Source: a virus. Taken from it: a stretch of 36,795 nt of DNA. Every line of letters begins with the position of its first letter. Position 1 is the stretch's first letter. The translations under genes were made by a program, and so were the position numbers. Of the stretch, positions 10,801 through 18,275 are shown one piece after another. The notes beneath the pieces are model-generated. The model did no database searches. It was given only the letters and a program-made list of their open reading frames with translations, and was not told the origin of the DNA. The DNA lies in the IMG/VR virus record IMGVR_UViG_3300046007_002438, positions 1-36,795 of that record, one strand, 5' to 3'.

Positions 10801-11624
10801 TGTTCTCAGTCGGCTCGGCTGTAATTGAAGCCATGCACGCAGCGTTCTCTGATGAGGATGAGCCACCGCTTGACTTTGAGAATTGGTTCAAGAACTGGAT
10901 GGCAGAGACGTTTGGCGATTTCTGGGGTGACTCCATAACCCGTGGTCTTGTTACACAGGCTACAGGCGTAAACATCGCAGACCGTATGAGTCTTAATGAT
11001 CTATGGTTCAGGGATTCCCGCAAGAGCCAAGATGAGGTTACGGCTTTCCAGAACATGATTATTAACCTGCTTGGGCCGACGGCAGCGCTTGGGGTTAGTG
11101 GGGCTGAAGCCCTTAAATTATTTAACGATGGGCACTATTACCGTGCTACAGAACGTGTCCTACCTGCCGTGTTTAAACAGCCGTTGGTTGGCATGCGGTA
11201 CGCTACAGAGGGTGTGCTGACTTTAAAAGGCGACGATTTAGTATCGCAGTCTGACATTAGCGCTAAAGATTCCCTGTCTCAATCCCTTGGCTTTGCACCA
11301 GAAAAGGTAGCACAACGGCAAAAAGCCAACATTGAGACGAAAGGTAAAGAGCAGGAAATTATTACCAAACGTCAAGACTTGATGAATGCTTTCTTTATGA
11401 GCGTAGACACAATGGACATGGATCTCATGGATCGCGTACTTGACAAAATTACTCGGTTTAATTCTATGTACCCATCATATCCAATTTTGGGGGAATCACT
11501 TGAGCGTTCAATAAACAACCGCTACAAGGCCCGCGCACTAGCCGAAATTACCGGTGGTATTCCAATTAACAAGAACCTCATGGCAGAACTTGAGGGCATG
11601 GGGTACTACGGCGGCGTTAAGTGA
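4827..11624 (+). CDS. Giant polyvalent/internal virion protein, PLxRFG type with HELIH motif (2265 aa)
   Basis: Very large multi-domain protein of the class called PLxRFG or large polyvalent proteins, thought to be packaged in the virion and injected with the DNA. The N-terminus (about 1-30) is a small beta-type module. Residues ~125-330 contain several Ala/Gly-rich amphipathic or membrane-like stretches. A charged coiled-coil region lies near ~880-950. HELIH at 1135-1139, with EFVAEAF around 1187-1193 supplying a candidate third ligand (E1191), matches a zinc metallopeptidase arrangement. PLKRFG is at 1505-1510 and gives the family name. The C-terminal third has hydrophobic segments near ~1710-1735 and ~1980-2000. 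Its role could be peptidoglycan passage, host protein cleavage or formation of an ejection conduit. It ends the rightward structural operon. Confidence 0.75.
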   Translation: MDVRMPDGTIVTGVPDDITQSELMRRYSLLQAPAAEPEADTGFFDMAGRAVVRGAKQTGSLLGDVLPAMVGKAVGADEYAARQMAEAAETQKEIEAKYGARYKELSDVKGLGDVLPFIAETVLEQVPNIATAIVPGAGGAAIGARMAAGQAAKTLGAREATEASARYAALKGAQGAAYGGGAGAFLGSYALNAPEIFQNIYESTKDEATGEGQMELGASLLAGSVSAALDSVLPAYLVRQFTPGMKAGVVEKLLEKSGMAPGIARGATAGAITGFATEAPTEAAQEAISIAAEKFVNENAEVWNSKDFNRLIEAGVRGGVGGGGISTVAGGVKGFMEGRPETKPPARSQVDVGGSALDQMDRNEVEGEDVPDTFIDESGEFSALQQIGAGEPRKETPAAPPANLEQIQEVKAEIGRVSAAIRDLEKRGADETLLADWYAEREKLQDYERSLRREGEGTTLRAPGAREEALRMAGMSEEEIQRRREAMGEPKKLYPATPYDQSLTLDDVRGAGLPTREAEAIVGQAAKGKTSGSVRYVLNNILEGKFNFSDGWRVPTDQDYADANEETRAKFDRLKEISELAPQQKLLAQQMGLDLVPATEETTREFISPIAISEREFELTAPAGQVSEEVDIEAPAGPPAAPLNLVNEQNINQLEDMLNSLQPTAQADQGTKNYRSSVLNFLNDIRDYLKTDPAKRKENLSEINAFFNTLGLTSDPALASRLTKDLKGKTAEQQNDIIRQRTNFPKINTLPGINELRQKFRDFMEQQSIAKLGEYPGSAASSTFASDVLIPKPVANLIRQLRNRATKSLTPEEKAFMAYMSRFRYGLAMKSAAYDLANNIPSGTVFTGQGTKEAKLFQKFVEENFPANTFSAFNSVVDEYKYKSRIITQKLKRLDDARKRREEYMRQKKAERKEVKQFLKEDEEKKREQEKADIGLKYAKEIRAIEESSMPSTVFNANSPSGLAKPMHPAVEERIANGDVDGALELIEKFPNAKYWQLLARRLRAANLTVTTRFGEQDRLVRFDLANIAPTVNILVNNIRDVYPDVYNEYLAPAIDQFSGEIDPTIFAKGLRKIKDGKLLGENFVQSAQIKWVLERYTDASKSLTAPGFYMFSKDLDVINLNKDKGGDSYYALFHELIHAATAHAIRNPSKLNAAQRQALSNLEELYSHTLSNYPAVSEYGLQSLDEFVAEAFSNAEFQSLLANLPYKNTTTSVWSKVIEYVRRLLGGKDTVLFGTLANADILMTATEVRGPNNNAYSGTLMGGAPPVKRTTYGTYRTAPDVANNRRWLDMLQNRPNWGQAKGGVSQMLENITDATRQHYLGAFTLRQLQDLIGGRLGGGAKNFINAVEDMLEDRNAILEQVNKIHKQWGTYQSKNPQENEELCLLMTDATLAGFDPDGKEDLLKKPYDSLSSEGKDKVELVRRWVKLSDEAKDIYRGVRNFYKDRYNDYRASLLRNIETSMMSQDADFYSTDPDKVKEAYAKLKKAKDALIKEFTDNSIEPYFPLKRFGKYSFYIKSGTVNGKKADSEFYLFDSARARNEFARQRRAEMQRTGDDRTTDTKNTLEEFKTANLGDLQMLETLNKLVDAASGNTQGTLRESIKDSIEQLYYLTLPSKSMRKMFINRRQVSGSSKDMIRAFADSAFHMAYQHSRFKHTRDMFAQLDSAKAVREGKPDGQEKKIDSDYIAELEKRLKYIMNPTDTGTIPSILSNVSFLWYLTAPASALVNMLGVPAIGFPVLSARFGKTKAAAALASYGKKFMTSGFKDANGNWTMPSLGQTALTPQEKAAYDTFVASGLIDITQSHDLAGVAEAPSDLYTGRMNAIMKGFSAMFHHAERFNREVVAMSAFRMAYDAATKAGDPPFVAFNKAVDQAKDLTYRSMFDYSTLNKPRYLQNAYAKVILQFKQFPQQMTYLLTRSGYEWLNNLSEDQIQQIRENINAERVRYGQTPLSGAQLDAATQEQVKLIRKEGRDRLLGTLGMTFLVAGATGLPLFSVGSAVIEAMHAAFSDEDEPPLDFENWFKNWMAETFGDFWGDSITRGLVTQATGVNIADRMSLNDLWFRDSRKSQDEVTAFQNMIINLLGPTAALGVSGAEALKLFNDGHYYRATERVLPAVFKQPLVGMRYATEGVLTLKGDDLVSQSDISAKDSLSQSLGFAPEKVAQRQKANIETKGKEQEIITKRQDLMNAFFMSVDTMDMDLMDRVLDKITRFNSMYPSYPILGESLERSINNRYKARALAEITGGIPINKNLMAELEGMGYYGGVK

Positions 11625-11650
11625 AAAAGACCCCCGCACTGGGCGGGGGT
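11625..11650 (-). terminator. Rho-independent terminator between convergent operons, minus-strand orientation
   Basis: A GC-rich hairpin with a stem of CCCCCGC (11631-11637) and GCGGGGG (11643-11649), extended by A11630:T11650, has a 5-nt loop. On the minus strand it is followed by a T-rich tract (bases 11625-11629), so it best fits termination of the long leftward replication transcript. On the plus strand the hairpin starts 5 nt after the stop of the giant virion gene but lacks a good T-tract, so it may stop that transcript less efficiently. Confidence 0.75.
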
Positions 11651-11729
11651 TCAAGGTTGAATAAGTTCAACCACCAAGAGGAGTGCCAGAGGCACCGACA
11701 GCGAGGAGGTGCTGTCAGGGCGGAGTTTA

Positions 11730-11927
11730 CTACTCAAGTCTCCATACCCGCAACCCCTGTACCCCGTTTTCAATGACACCTTTCATTTCTACAGAATAGC
11801 GTAGTCTTTTAGCAACGCGGGCCACTTGCTTCTTTGCGTCTTCCAGATCCAAGCAAGGGATAAAGAACGTCCTCCCCGGCTTGAACCTGCTCCAGTCAAT
11901 CTCAAAACTAATCCCGTGGGCCTTCAC
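11730..11927 (-). CDS. Small conserved-looking protein, unknown function (65 aa)
   Basis: Last gene of the leftward replication operon. It uses a GTG start (no in-frame ATG until residue 48) and overlaps the end of the primase-helicase gene by 20 bp, which suggests translational coupling; no strong ribosome-binding site is visible. The product mixes basic and aromatic residues (DWSRFKPGRTFFIP, then a helix LEDAKKQVARVAKRL, then two probable strands). This looks like a small alpha/beta fold that could bind nucleic acid, but no family is recognised. Confidence 0.55.
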   Translation of the reverse strand: MKAHGISFEIDWSRFKPGRTFFIPCLDLEDAKKQVARVAKRLRYSVEMKGVIENGVQGLRVWRLE

Positions 11928-14724
11928 TTGTCGGATGTAGCGCCGCTACGTAGTCGTCAGGGTTGATAAAGTCACCTTTGGAACAGTCAAACATAAAGGC
12001 ATCCGTGGCTAGTCCTTCGATCTTGGTGCCTTTAGCCATGCGCTTCTTGACCGTCTTTTCGTAGATACCGTCGGACTCTAGGGCTTTCAAGGCATCTTTC
12101 AAGGTAATCCGGTTGTCGGTGCAGAACTTCCGTAGGTGCTTGGCACTAATAAATAACTTCTTGGTATCTGGCTCCATACGCACCAAAAGGTCGTATTTCG
12201 GCTCGACGATTGGCAGTTGATGCATCCCTGTCCGGTTGTCGGCAGCGTCATTAATGACCAGAATACTGCTCCTGTGCTCGTTTAAAAACTCACCAATTAC
12301 GCTGGCTTGGTTGGTAGAAGGAGGCTTGATCTCGTGCCGCATCTGGGAAAACTCTTTAATCATCCACTCAAAGACCCGTTTGATGTCAATGTCAATCAGC
12401 CCTAGTTTCTTGGCAATCATAGCCCCGGCAATATTACAGGCGGCTACGCCAGACCAGAACCGCTCCCGACCACTAAACTTTACTTTCTGGTCAATGACTA
12501 ACTGCACCTGCTTGACCATGTCGATGGCTTCTTCTAGGTTGCGAACTAGCCATTGAAGGTAGGGGCGCCCCGCATGACCATAGTTTAAGAACATTTTGGG
12601 GAACAATTCGTCGGCTTCGGCTTTTGTAATTAGCCCAGTTTCAGGGATTTGATACTCAATCAAGCGCATTAACTCCCCGTCCGGCGTGCCCGTCATTGCG
12701 CCGAGTTTGTCGTAGAACGAAGCGTTTGATGTACAGACGCACAGTAAAGCCCACTTAGATGTATTGAGCCGCTCCTGATTGACCTGTGCCTGTAGCCGCC
12801 CACGTGCTCGGCCTTGAGATACGGCATATAAGAAGTCAGAGAAGTCGTTCCCGTCCATCTTAGTTACCTCATCGCAACTGATCGGTAGGTGGTTCATGAT
12901 ACCCATACGGTTCAGTTTCATATTCATGGTGTCCCGCCAGATAAGCATCTGCTCGTCCGGATGTCCGTAAACACTGTGCATCAACTGGGCAATCGTAGTC
13001 TTACCCGTACCAGACCGGTTGTTAATTAGGTTAATGACCGCGCCCTTGAGGTTCAGGTGCTTGAGAAGGGGGGAACCAAACGCTGTAAAGAATCCAAACG
13101 CATGCGGCTCAAAGCCCTCACGGTTGTAGACGTTAGCCACTTCCTTCCATTCATCAAGTGACCCTACCGGCTGCATGTACTCAGACAAGTTGCTGGTAGC
13201 AGAAGACGGCGGGCTGTACCGAATTGCCTCGGCAGTAACTTCTTGGTCGCCAATAATAAATTTTCTATCTTTGTCAGTCCATCCGAATTGCATTCTCATC
13301 ACCTCTACTTCAGTTTTAAATTGGAGTTCGTTAACAAACTTAATCATGAATTGCGAGATTGCGTCCATTTGCTTGACGCCACCGACCACGCCATACCATC
13401 CCAAGCGCTCTTTTATTTTTTCTTTAGACATTAACTCAGTAACTGGTAAGGCAAACTCTCTTATCCCGTCCCTTGGTAGGTGTAGCCGAATCCAAGCCAC
13501 CTCACCACGATGCGGGTCGTGCATACGTTTAACAATGTACAAGTCGTGCGCATAGACCAGATCAGGATCTTCCCCGTCGCCATTAGAGCGATAGATGCCA
13601 CCGTTCTTCCCACGGAAATACGGAAACGGATAATCAGGAATTACAATCTTAGTCGGCGGTAACTCAGGTATTTCTTGGGGTACTTCAACAATGTTGTCTT
13701 CGGCAGCAGCCTTGGCAATCTTCTTGCCTAATTGAATCGGCCCCGCGATCTTGCCTTTGTGTGGGCACCCGTCACATCCCTCGGAATTGTATTTCTCAAA
13801 CGTAGAGCATCGTTGTGGCCCCCCGGTATCCATAGCCTTACGAACGGTTTCGGCGGCATTGTAGTCTGGGTGCCCTTCCGAGATCTTATGTATTGCCACA
13901 TCGCGGTCTTCGCAAGCCCATGCCACGGACAATGCTGCCCGCCATAGGTTGTAGTCAACCGTATCCTGTTCTGTAGCAATCTTTGCTATCTGCGCACAGC
14001 CTTCGCCTTTGATAGTCTTGGCGATAATAATCTTGAACCACTTCTCTTCATTGTTTGCCAGCGCTTTTGTCAACTCGTTAAGTTGTTGCTTAGGCAATTC
14101 AAATTCTGGTGGTGCAATTAATACGCCGAGCCGACTCTTGATCGTATCGTAATCTATCTCTGGTGCTATTGCTAGAATTGATACAGGCTTAGGTGGGTCG
14201 TCCTTAAAGTTTAAAGTTTCAGGAACCCTAAGTATCGAGGCTAAGTCTGACGTGCGGGATGGGTCAACATTGAAGTCGTACTCTTCGCACAGATACTTAA
14301 TGCGCTCGGCGACGGGCTTCCACTCTTCAGCAGTAACAGTCCTGCTAAGTCTCCAGTAGACGTGCAGCCCCCGACCTGAGTTAACAATGGTTGGCTTGGG
14401 TAGTCCTGTTACTTTGCAAAACTGTTGTAGGGCTTGGAGTCCTGTTGGCTGATCCGGATAGTCTTTGTTTTCACCGCAGTCAATATCAAGCCAAAAGGCT
14501 TTGATGTATTTGGCATTTGGTTGTGTGCGTGATGTATTGGACTCGTACTTAGAACAAGCAAAGTATGCGTTGTACTCATCCTTCATTAAGCCAGCAATTG
14601 CTTGCTCACATTCTTCCAATGTCTTGTGGAATGTCTGCCTTGGCTTACTCCCTGTTTTTAACCCAACAATGCAATACCATCCCTCGGATGGAAGCACCGC
14701 TTGTAGTAGTTCTGTTGTTGGCAT
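11908..14724 (-). CDS. Primase-helicase fusion: AEP-like primase plus DUF927-type/SF3-like helicase (938 aa)
   Basis: Predicted to prime and unwind DNA at the phage fork. The N-terminal domain resembles archaeo-eukaryotic primases: WLDID at 78-82 (D80 and D82 as metal ligands), SGRGLHVYW at 116-124, and RVPET at 166-170. A Cys cluster at C306, C317 and C320 lies in the middle. The C-terminal ATPase has Walker A (NNRSGTGKTT, K575), Walker B-like ISCDE (D618, E619), a CTSN sensor-like motif (664-667) and an R687 candidate finger, matching DUF927/SF3-like phage helicases. It starts 2 nt after the XRE-type regulator gene. The domain pair would provide primase and helicase functions for the family A polymerase encoded upstream. 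Confidence 0.82.
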   Translation of the reverse strand: MPTTELLQAVLPSEGWYCIVGLKTGSKPRQTFHKTLEECEQAIAGLMKDEYNAYFACSKYESNTSRTQPNAKYIKAFWLDIDCGENKDYPDQPTGLQALQQFCKVTGLPKPTIVNSGRGLHVYWRLSRTVTAEEWKPVAERIKYLCEEYDFNVDPSRTSDLASILRVPETLNFKDDPPKPVSILAIAPEIDYDTIKSRLGVLIAPPEFELPKQQLNELTKALANNEEKWFKIIIAKTIKGEGCAQIAKIATEQDTVDYNLWRAALSVAWACEDRDVAIHKISEGHPDYNAAETVRKAMDTGGPQRCSTFEKYNSEGCDGCPHKGKIAGPIQLGKKIAKAAAEDNIVEVPQEIPELPPTKIVIPDYPFPYFRGKNGGIYRSNGDGEDPDLVYAHDLYIVKRMHDPHRGEVAWIRLHLPRDGIREFALPVTELMSKEKIKERLGWYGVVGGVKQMDAISQFMIKFVNELQFKTEVEVMRMQFGWTDKDRKFIIGDQEVTAEAIRYSPPSSATSNLSEYMQPVGSLDEWKEVANVYNREGFEPHAFGFFTAFGSPLLKHLNLKGAVINLINNRSGTGKTTIAQLMHSVYGHPDEQMLIWRDTMNMKLNRMGIMNHLPISCDEVTKMDGNDFSDFLYAVSQGRARGRLQAQVNQERLNTSKWALLCVCTSNASFYDKLGAMTGTPDGELMRLIEYQIPETGLITKAEADELFPKMFLNYGHAGRPYLQWLVRNLEEAIDMVKQVQLVIDQKVKFSGRERFWSGVAACNIAGAMIAKKLGLIDIDIKRVFEWMIKEFSQMRHEIKPPSTNQASVIGEFLNEHRSSILVINDAADNRTGMHQLPIVEPKYDLLVRMEPDTKKLFISAKHLRKFCTDNRITLKDALKALESDGIYEKTVKKRMAKGTKIEGLATDAFMFDCSKGDFINPDDYVAALHPTSEGPRD

Positions 14725-14726
14725 TC

Positions 14727-14981
14727 CTAATCCAAACGGGCTTTACTTTTTAATTTGGCAATTACCCCCTCAATATCTTCAATAAATTTCTTGCGCGGCA
14801 GTGCTTCGCCTCTGAACCATTTGTAAACGGTCATGCGGCTTACGCCAAAGAACTGAGCAGCATCAATAACTGAAATATCTTGAGCAATACACAACCTCCC
14901 CAGCATTACGCCGGGGTGGGTTGCGGGGGCATTCTTATTGTGCTCGACTAACCGAGACGAATAACCACGAGATTCCGTCAT
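14727..14981 (-). CDS. XRE-like helix-turn-helix DNA-binding protein (84 aa)
   Basis: Small regulator candidate. Residues ~26-62 form a helix-turn-helix: ISVIDAAQFFGVSRMTVYKW followed by a basic RGEALPRKK segment typical of Cro/CI or HigA-like proteins. It lies 2 nt after the SSB-like gene and 2 nt before the primase-helicase gene, so it is embedded in a replication operon rather than in a divergent lysogeny switch. It could autoregulate this unit or act at the origin. No cognate operator can be assigned from sequence alone. Confidence 0.75.
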   Translation of the reverse strand: MTESRGYSSRLVEHNKNAPATHPGVMLGRLCIAQDISVIDAAQFFGVSRMTVYKWFRGEALPRKKFIEDIEGVIAKLKSKARLD

Positions 14982-14983
14982 GA

Positions 14984-15865
14984 TTACTCATCATCCGTAG
15001 CCCAGCCAGCCATGACTGAAGCGAGATCGGCTTTTGCAGCGGGTGCTTCAGCGGACTTCTTAGTAGTCTTCTTAGTCGGCTCGGCAATCTCAACTTCAGC
15101 CTTTGCTGCTGCAGGTGCTGATACAGGTGCAGCAATAGCCTTGGGTTTGGAGTCGGCTTGGGATGCGGTCTGGATTACTGCAGACTTGGCTTCCGGTGTA
15201 CCGCCTTGCAACTTGGCTGATTCCCACTGCTCTTTGTTCAAGAACCCAACAGGCTTGAAGGTCAACTTAGGCGACTCGCTATCCGAATCAAACTTCATTT
15301 CGGTAACAATCATATTAATGTTGTAGCCTTGTGAAGCGACGTACTTGGCGTACTGCTCAAACGGCATGTGGTCCTGATCACCTTTACCAAAGTAAGATTT
15401 AGACGGCAGGATCAACTGATACACCGAGCCTTTGATGTCATCTGCCAAAACTACAGCAAGACGCTTTTCATAACGGCATGCACGGCTTTCGCCCTGACCC
15501 GAACCCTTGATGTTTTGTGGGCAACCTTCGCAGTTTGCATGCTGAGGTGCTTCGATGCTTACATCAGGTGTTACGCCATCGTTAGACCAGCAGTTAGGGG
15601 GAGCCGCCTCACCGGGAGTGTAGCCACCTGAATAGTATTTACGCGCCACGTGCTTAGTACCGTTAACCACGACGACATTCATCGAACGGCTTTCGTTCTT
15701 AGCAATCTCTTCGCCATTAACCATCATACGAAACACAGCGCCCCGCAGGGAGATACGCTTCATACCACCAGCACCGCCGAGCGATCTGGTTAACTCATCA
15801 ACCCCAACTTCTTTAATGTAGTCGGGTACTGCTTGCTGAAACAAACTAATGTCATTAGCCATCAT
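14984..15865 (-). CDS. Probable single-stranded DNA-binding protein with zinc site and acidic tail (293 aa)
   Basis: No clear named family, but the layout is that of a phage SSB. An N-terminal beta-rich core (30-215) contains four cysteines, C92, C112, C115 and C130, spaced like a zinc site as in T4 gp32-type proteins. A flexible Ala/Lys/Pro linker (~225-275) leads to an acidic tail ending in ATDDE, which in SSBs recruits partner proteins. Two adjacent ATGs (15865 and 15862) follow AGGAGA; the upstream gene ends by TGA overlapping the first ATG. Its place beside the primase-helicase and downstream of nuclease/polymerase genes supports a role in replication and recombination. Confidence 0.65.
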   Translation of the reverse strand: MMANDISLFQQAVPDYIKEVGVDELTRSLGGAGGMKRISLRGAVFRMMVNGEEIAKNESRSMNVVVVNGTKHVARKYYSGGYTPGEAAPPNCWSNDGVTPDVSIEAPQHANCEGCPQNIKGSGQGESRACRYEKRLAVVLADDIKGSVYQLILPSKSYFGKGDQDHMPFEQYAKYVASQGYNINMIVTEMKFDSDSESPKLTFKPVGFLNKEQWESAKLQGGTPEAKSAVIQTASQADSKPKAIAAPVSAPAAAKAEVEIAEPTKKTTKKSAEAPAAKADLASVMAGWATDDE

Positions 15866-16251
15866 TTTCTCCTAATGGTGATTTGATACTCACGATCCCG
15901 TTGAAGCCCTGCGGGATGCATATCAGGGTTTTCCTCCAAAAACTGCTTCATATTGCTTTGGTGAATCCTACGCTCCAATAACTCCATGGCTTGGTTCTCT
16001 TGCATAAACTTATGAAAAGATTCCCAATCGTTTGTCCAATAGCGTTCTTTAAGTGAGCGATACGCCGTACCGAATGGCGTACGAAAACTATCAGCACCGG
16101 TCTCTTTGCAAATACTAAGTAACTCGGCACTGATGACTTTCATCTGTTCTTCAACTGCTTCGATTTGCGACTCCATGTCACGCTTAATCCGATCACGCTC
16201 ATCGCGCATCTTGATGTAAACGGAGACAAGTTTATCTACGGAAACATCCAT
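15862..16251 (-). CDS. Coiled-coil protein, Gp157-like in layout (129 aa)
   Basis: Residues ~1-50 are a charged heptad-like coiled coil (MRDERDRIKRDMESQIEAVE onward). The second half contains aromatic/acidic segments (ERYWTNDWESFHKFM) and ends in a basic tail (ITIRRK). The order 'coiled coil then a small domain with a conserved-looking FRTPFGTAYR' recalls phage Gp157 or Gam-type nuclease-inhibitor and SSB-associated proteins, but identity is not certain. It is the first gene of a transcription unit: promoter at 16281-16309 and AAGAGGA before the ATG. It is coupled to the SSB-like gene through overlapping stop/start codons. Confidence 0.6.
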   Translation of the reverse strand: MDVSVDKLVSVYIKMRDERDRIKRDMESQIEAVEEQMKVISAELLSICKETGADSFRTPFGTAYRSLKERYWTNDWESFHKFMQENQAMELLERRIHQSNMKQFLEENPDMHPAGLQRDREYQITIRRK

Positions 16252-16280
16252 ATATGGTCCTCTTGGTTTTATTTTTTATA

Positions 16281-16309
16281 ATGGTACTACTACAACTATA
16301 CTTTGTCAA
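16281..16309 (-). promoter_or_regulatory. Sigma70-like promoter for the SSB/primase unit
   Basis: On the minus strand a perfect -35 TTGACA (16304-16309) is separated by exactly 17 bp from TACCAT (16281-16286, 4 of 6 matches to TATAAT). The -35 overlaps the TGA stop of the SNF2 helicase gene. Predicted transcription would begin about 23 nt before the ATG at 16251. The sequence match is visible; activity is inferred. Confidence 0.6.
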
Positions 16310-17862
16310 GAACTAATTTCAGTATTGTACAAATCAACAAGTTGCGAGTGGGTTGTTAGTTTGCCTTGCAACATGCTGTATAACTTGTTCTCTACTTGAC
16401 TACCGGCAATATGTACCACAGTCATCGGGTTCTTCTGCCCTTGTCGGTGTATACGTGCATTAGCCTGTAGGTACGTCTCGATAGAAGTAACTGGAGCGTA
16501 CCAGATGATTACGTTCGCCGCAGTTAGGGTTACTCCGTGGGATGCTGCTTGCGGTTGGATTAGCAACACTCTCGGCTCCGGCTGTTCTTGGAACCGCTTA
16601 AAAATATCCGTACGTTTGTTGACGCTTACATTCCCATTAATAATTTCTGTAGTAACGCCCTGTTTAGTTAAGTACTCTTTAAGCAGATTTATGGTGTGGG
16701 TGAACGGCACAAATACCAGCACTTTGTGGGACGCCTCATCTATTACTTCCTGCACCACGCTGAGACGGTTTGAGACATCAAACTCAATCACATTGCCTGC
16801 GTCGCTATAAACTGCACCGCCTGAAATTTGTAGCAACTTGTTAAGGTTTGTAGCCGCATTGACTGTCGATACCTCTTCACCCGCCGCCGACAACAACATG
16901 TCATCCTTGAGAATCTTGTAATACTTTTCCTGTTGGGGAGTCAGCGGTGCGTTGCGGGATGTGTACGTAATATCAGGTAGGTCAATACACTGCTCTTTGG
17001 TAAACCTAATTGCTGGTTGCAGCGCAGCAAAAATAGTCTGTTGCGCAGTCGGCTTGGGTATCCATTTGAACCGGCTAATGTTGACCATAACCATGTCTCG
17101 GAACGCCCCAAAAAACCGTGGAACATTCTGTGGAACATTCATTTTCGCCAACCCAAAGGCATCCGTAGGCGACTGAGCCGCCGGTGTGCCCGTCATCATC
17201 CACAGCCATGTCTTATCCCCAACGAGGGATTTGAGGGTCTTCCAACGCTTCGTGGTCACATTCTTATAGGCATTGGCTTCGTCCACAATAATCAGGTCAA
17301 ACGTACCGTCATTAAGAATGTCCTCGGCAACCGTCTCAACCCCGTCGTAGTTAATTACTATGAACTCAGCGGCGCCATTAATAATTGCCTTACGTTTTTC
17401 TCTAGAACCATGCGCTATCCCAACATGGCGGTGGACGGCGCACTTAAACAGATCGGACTGCCATGACGCCTGCATAATAGAAAGGGGACAGATAATCAGG
17501 ACTCTACGTACTAACCCTTGGTTTATTAAATAGTCAGCCGCCCATATAGCCGCCGCAGTCTTGCCTGTGCCCTGCTCGTTAAAGCAGAACGCCCGCTTGT
17601 GTAGGGTAAAAAATGAAGCCGTGTCTTTCTGATGGCTCATCGGGGGGAACGCACCGGGCCAAGCATAGTCCCGAACAATCGGGGACGGAACATTTTTAAG
17701 GTTAAGCGTGCGCAATGTCTGGGCTTCGTGTAAACCCCAATTCACTGCTACCTCGCTGACTTCACCCTCTTTTTGTACGACCTTGCTTTTTTGTATTGTT
17801 TCGGTGATGCGGCTTGGGAACTTAGTGCGCACCACCAAAACTTTATTATTTATTACTTGCAT
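16306..17862 (-). CDS. SNF2-family (SF2) DNA helicase/ATPase (518 aa)
   Basis: A two-domain SF2 motor. Motif I is NEQGTGKT (95-102, K101), motif II is DEAN (194-197), motif III is TGTP (224-227), and motif VI is QANARIHRQGQ in the C-terminal domain, a hallmark of SNF2/Rad54-like ATPases. The size is that of a minimal phage SNF2 helicase without extra domains. It probably translocates on duplex DNA during replication restart or recombination, or displaces host proteins. It overlaps the HNH nuclease gene by 17 bp. A type III restriction subunit was considered, but the RIHRQGQ motif and the absence of a methylase partner argue against it. Confidence 0.88.
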   Translation of the reverse strand: MQVINNKVLVVRTKFPSRITETIQKSKVVQKEGEVSEVAVNWGLHEAQTLRTLNLKNVPSPIVRDYAWPGAFPPMSHQKDTASFFTLHKRAFCFNEQGTGKTAAAIWAADYLINQGLVRRVLIICPLSIMQASWQSDLFKCAVHRHVGIAHGSREKRKAIINGAAEFIVINYDGVETVAEDILNDGTFDLIIVDEANAYKNVTTKRWKTLKSLVGDKTWLWMMTGTPAAQSPTDAFGLAKMNVPQNVPRFFGAFRDMVMVNISRFKWIPKPTAQQTIFAALQPAIRFTKEQCIDLPDITYTSRNAPLTPQQEKYYKILKDDMLLSAAGEEVSTVNAATNLNKLLQISGGAVYSDAGNVIEFDVSNRLSVVQEVIDEASHKVLVFVPFTHTINLLKEYLTKQGVTTEIINGNVSVNKRTDIFKRFQEQPEPRVLLIQPQAASHGVTLTAANVIIWYAPVTSIETYLQANARIHRQGQKNPMTVVHIAGSQVENKLYSMLQGKLTTHSQLVDLYNTEISS

Positions 17863-18121
17863 TCTTCTTTACTGACCTATCTGAGTTTCTCTTAAAAGAA
17901 CGATTAGTGCTAGGAGCGACGAGTCTAAGATTACTGCGGGCGTTTGTCCCACCCTTAGAAAGGGGGGTGATATGGTCAATGTCTTTTCCTTTTCGGTCAA
18001 CACCGTCTTTGTCCATGTGGTATCGCGCACGCTCACGGGCGGCTCTAGCAGGTTTCTCATCACGATCCTTTTGTTGGTTCCATTCCTTCTTGTACGGGCG
18101 GGGCTTGTTCACGTATGGCAT
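17846..18121 (-). CDS. HNH endonuclease (91 aa)
   Basis: Compact HNH nuclease. The core reads DIDHITPLSKGGTN with D49 and H50, followed by N64 in SNLR and N73 in TNRSFK, the usual HNH spacing. The N-terminal half is very basic (KEWNQQKDRDEKPARAARER) and likely binds DNA. AGGAGAG precedes the ATG. It overlaps both the coiled-coil gene upstream (62 bp) and the helicase downstream (17 bp), so it is embedded in the operon rather than being an obvious free-standing homing gene. A role in DNA processing with the adjacent helicase is inferred. Confidence 0.85.
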   Translation of the reverse strand: MPYVNKPRPYKKEWNQQKDRDEKPARAARERARYHMDKDGVDRKGKDIDHITPLSKGGTNARSNLRLVAPSTNRSFKRNSDRSVKKNASNK

Positions 18122-18275
18122 TTTGCTCTCCTAGGGTAGATATACAGTATTGTGGGTAATCCCGTATCCCTAAGTCAAGTGCCAGTTTTTCGTTCTCGGT
18201 TTTGACCCTGCGGTACGCCTGTTTCCAGTGCTCAACCTCTTGTTTTAATTTTTCAATCTGTTCTTCGAGGGTCAT
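18060..18275 (-). CDS. Small coiled-coil protein (71 aa)
   Basis: Residues 1-35 form a strong predicted coiled coil (LEEQIEKLKQEVEHWKQAYR, then KTENEKLALDLG). The rest is probably unstructured. Its ATG overlaps the stop of the winged-helix gene as ATGA, and AAGGTGAAAG precedes it, supporting expression. Its last 62 bp overlap the start of the HNH gene in another frame, an unusually long overlap for this cluster. No function is known; it may be an oligomerisation or adaptor protein. Confidence 0.6.
   Translation of the reverse strand: MTLEEQIEKLKQEVEHWKQAYRRVKTENEKLALDLGIRDYPQYCISTLGEQNAIREQAPPVQEGMEPTKGS

Noticed and set aside
11692-11716. GACAGC/GCTGTC inverted repeat after the main terminator
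   Set aside because: Only 6 bp, overlapping an alternative GCACC/GGTGC pairing, with no T-tract; below what I would call a site.
16306-18121. Restriction system from helicase plus HNH nuclease
   Set aside because: The helicase has SNF2 motifs (RIHRQGQ), there is no specificity subunit, and the only methyltransferase is of a sugar or small-molecule type.
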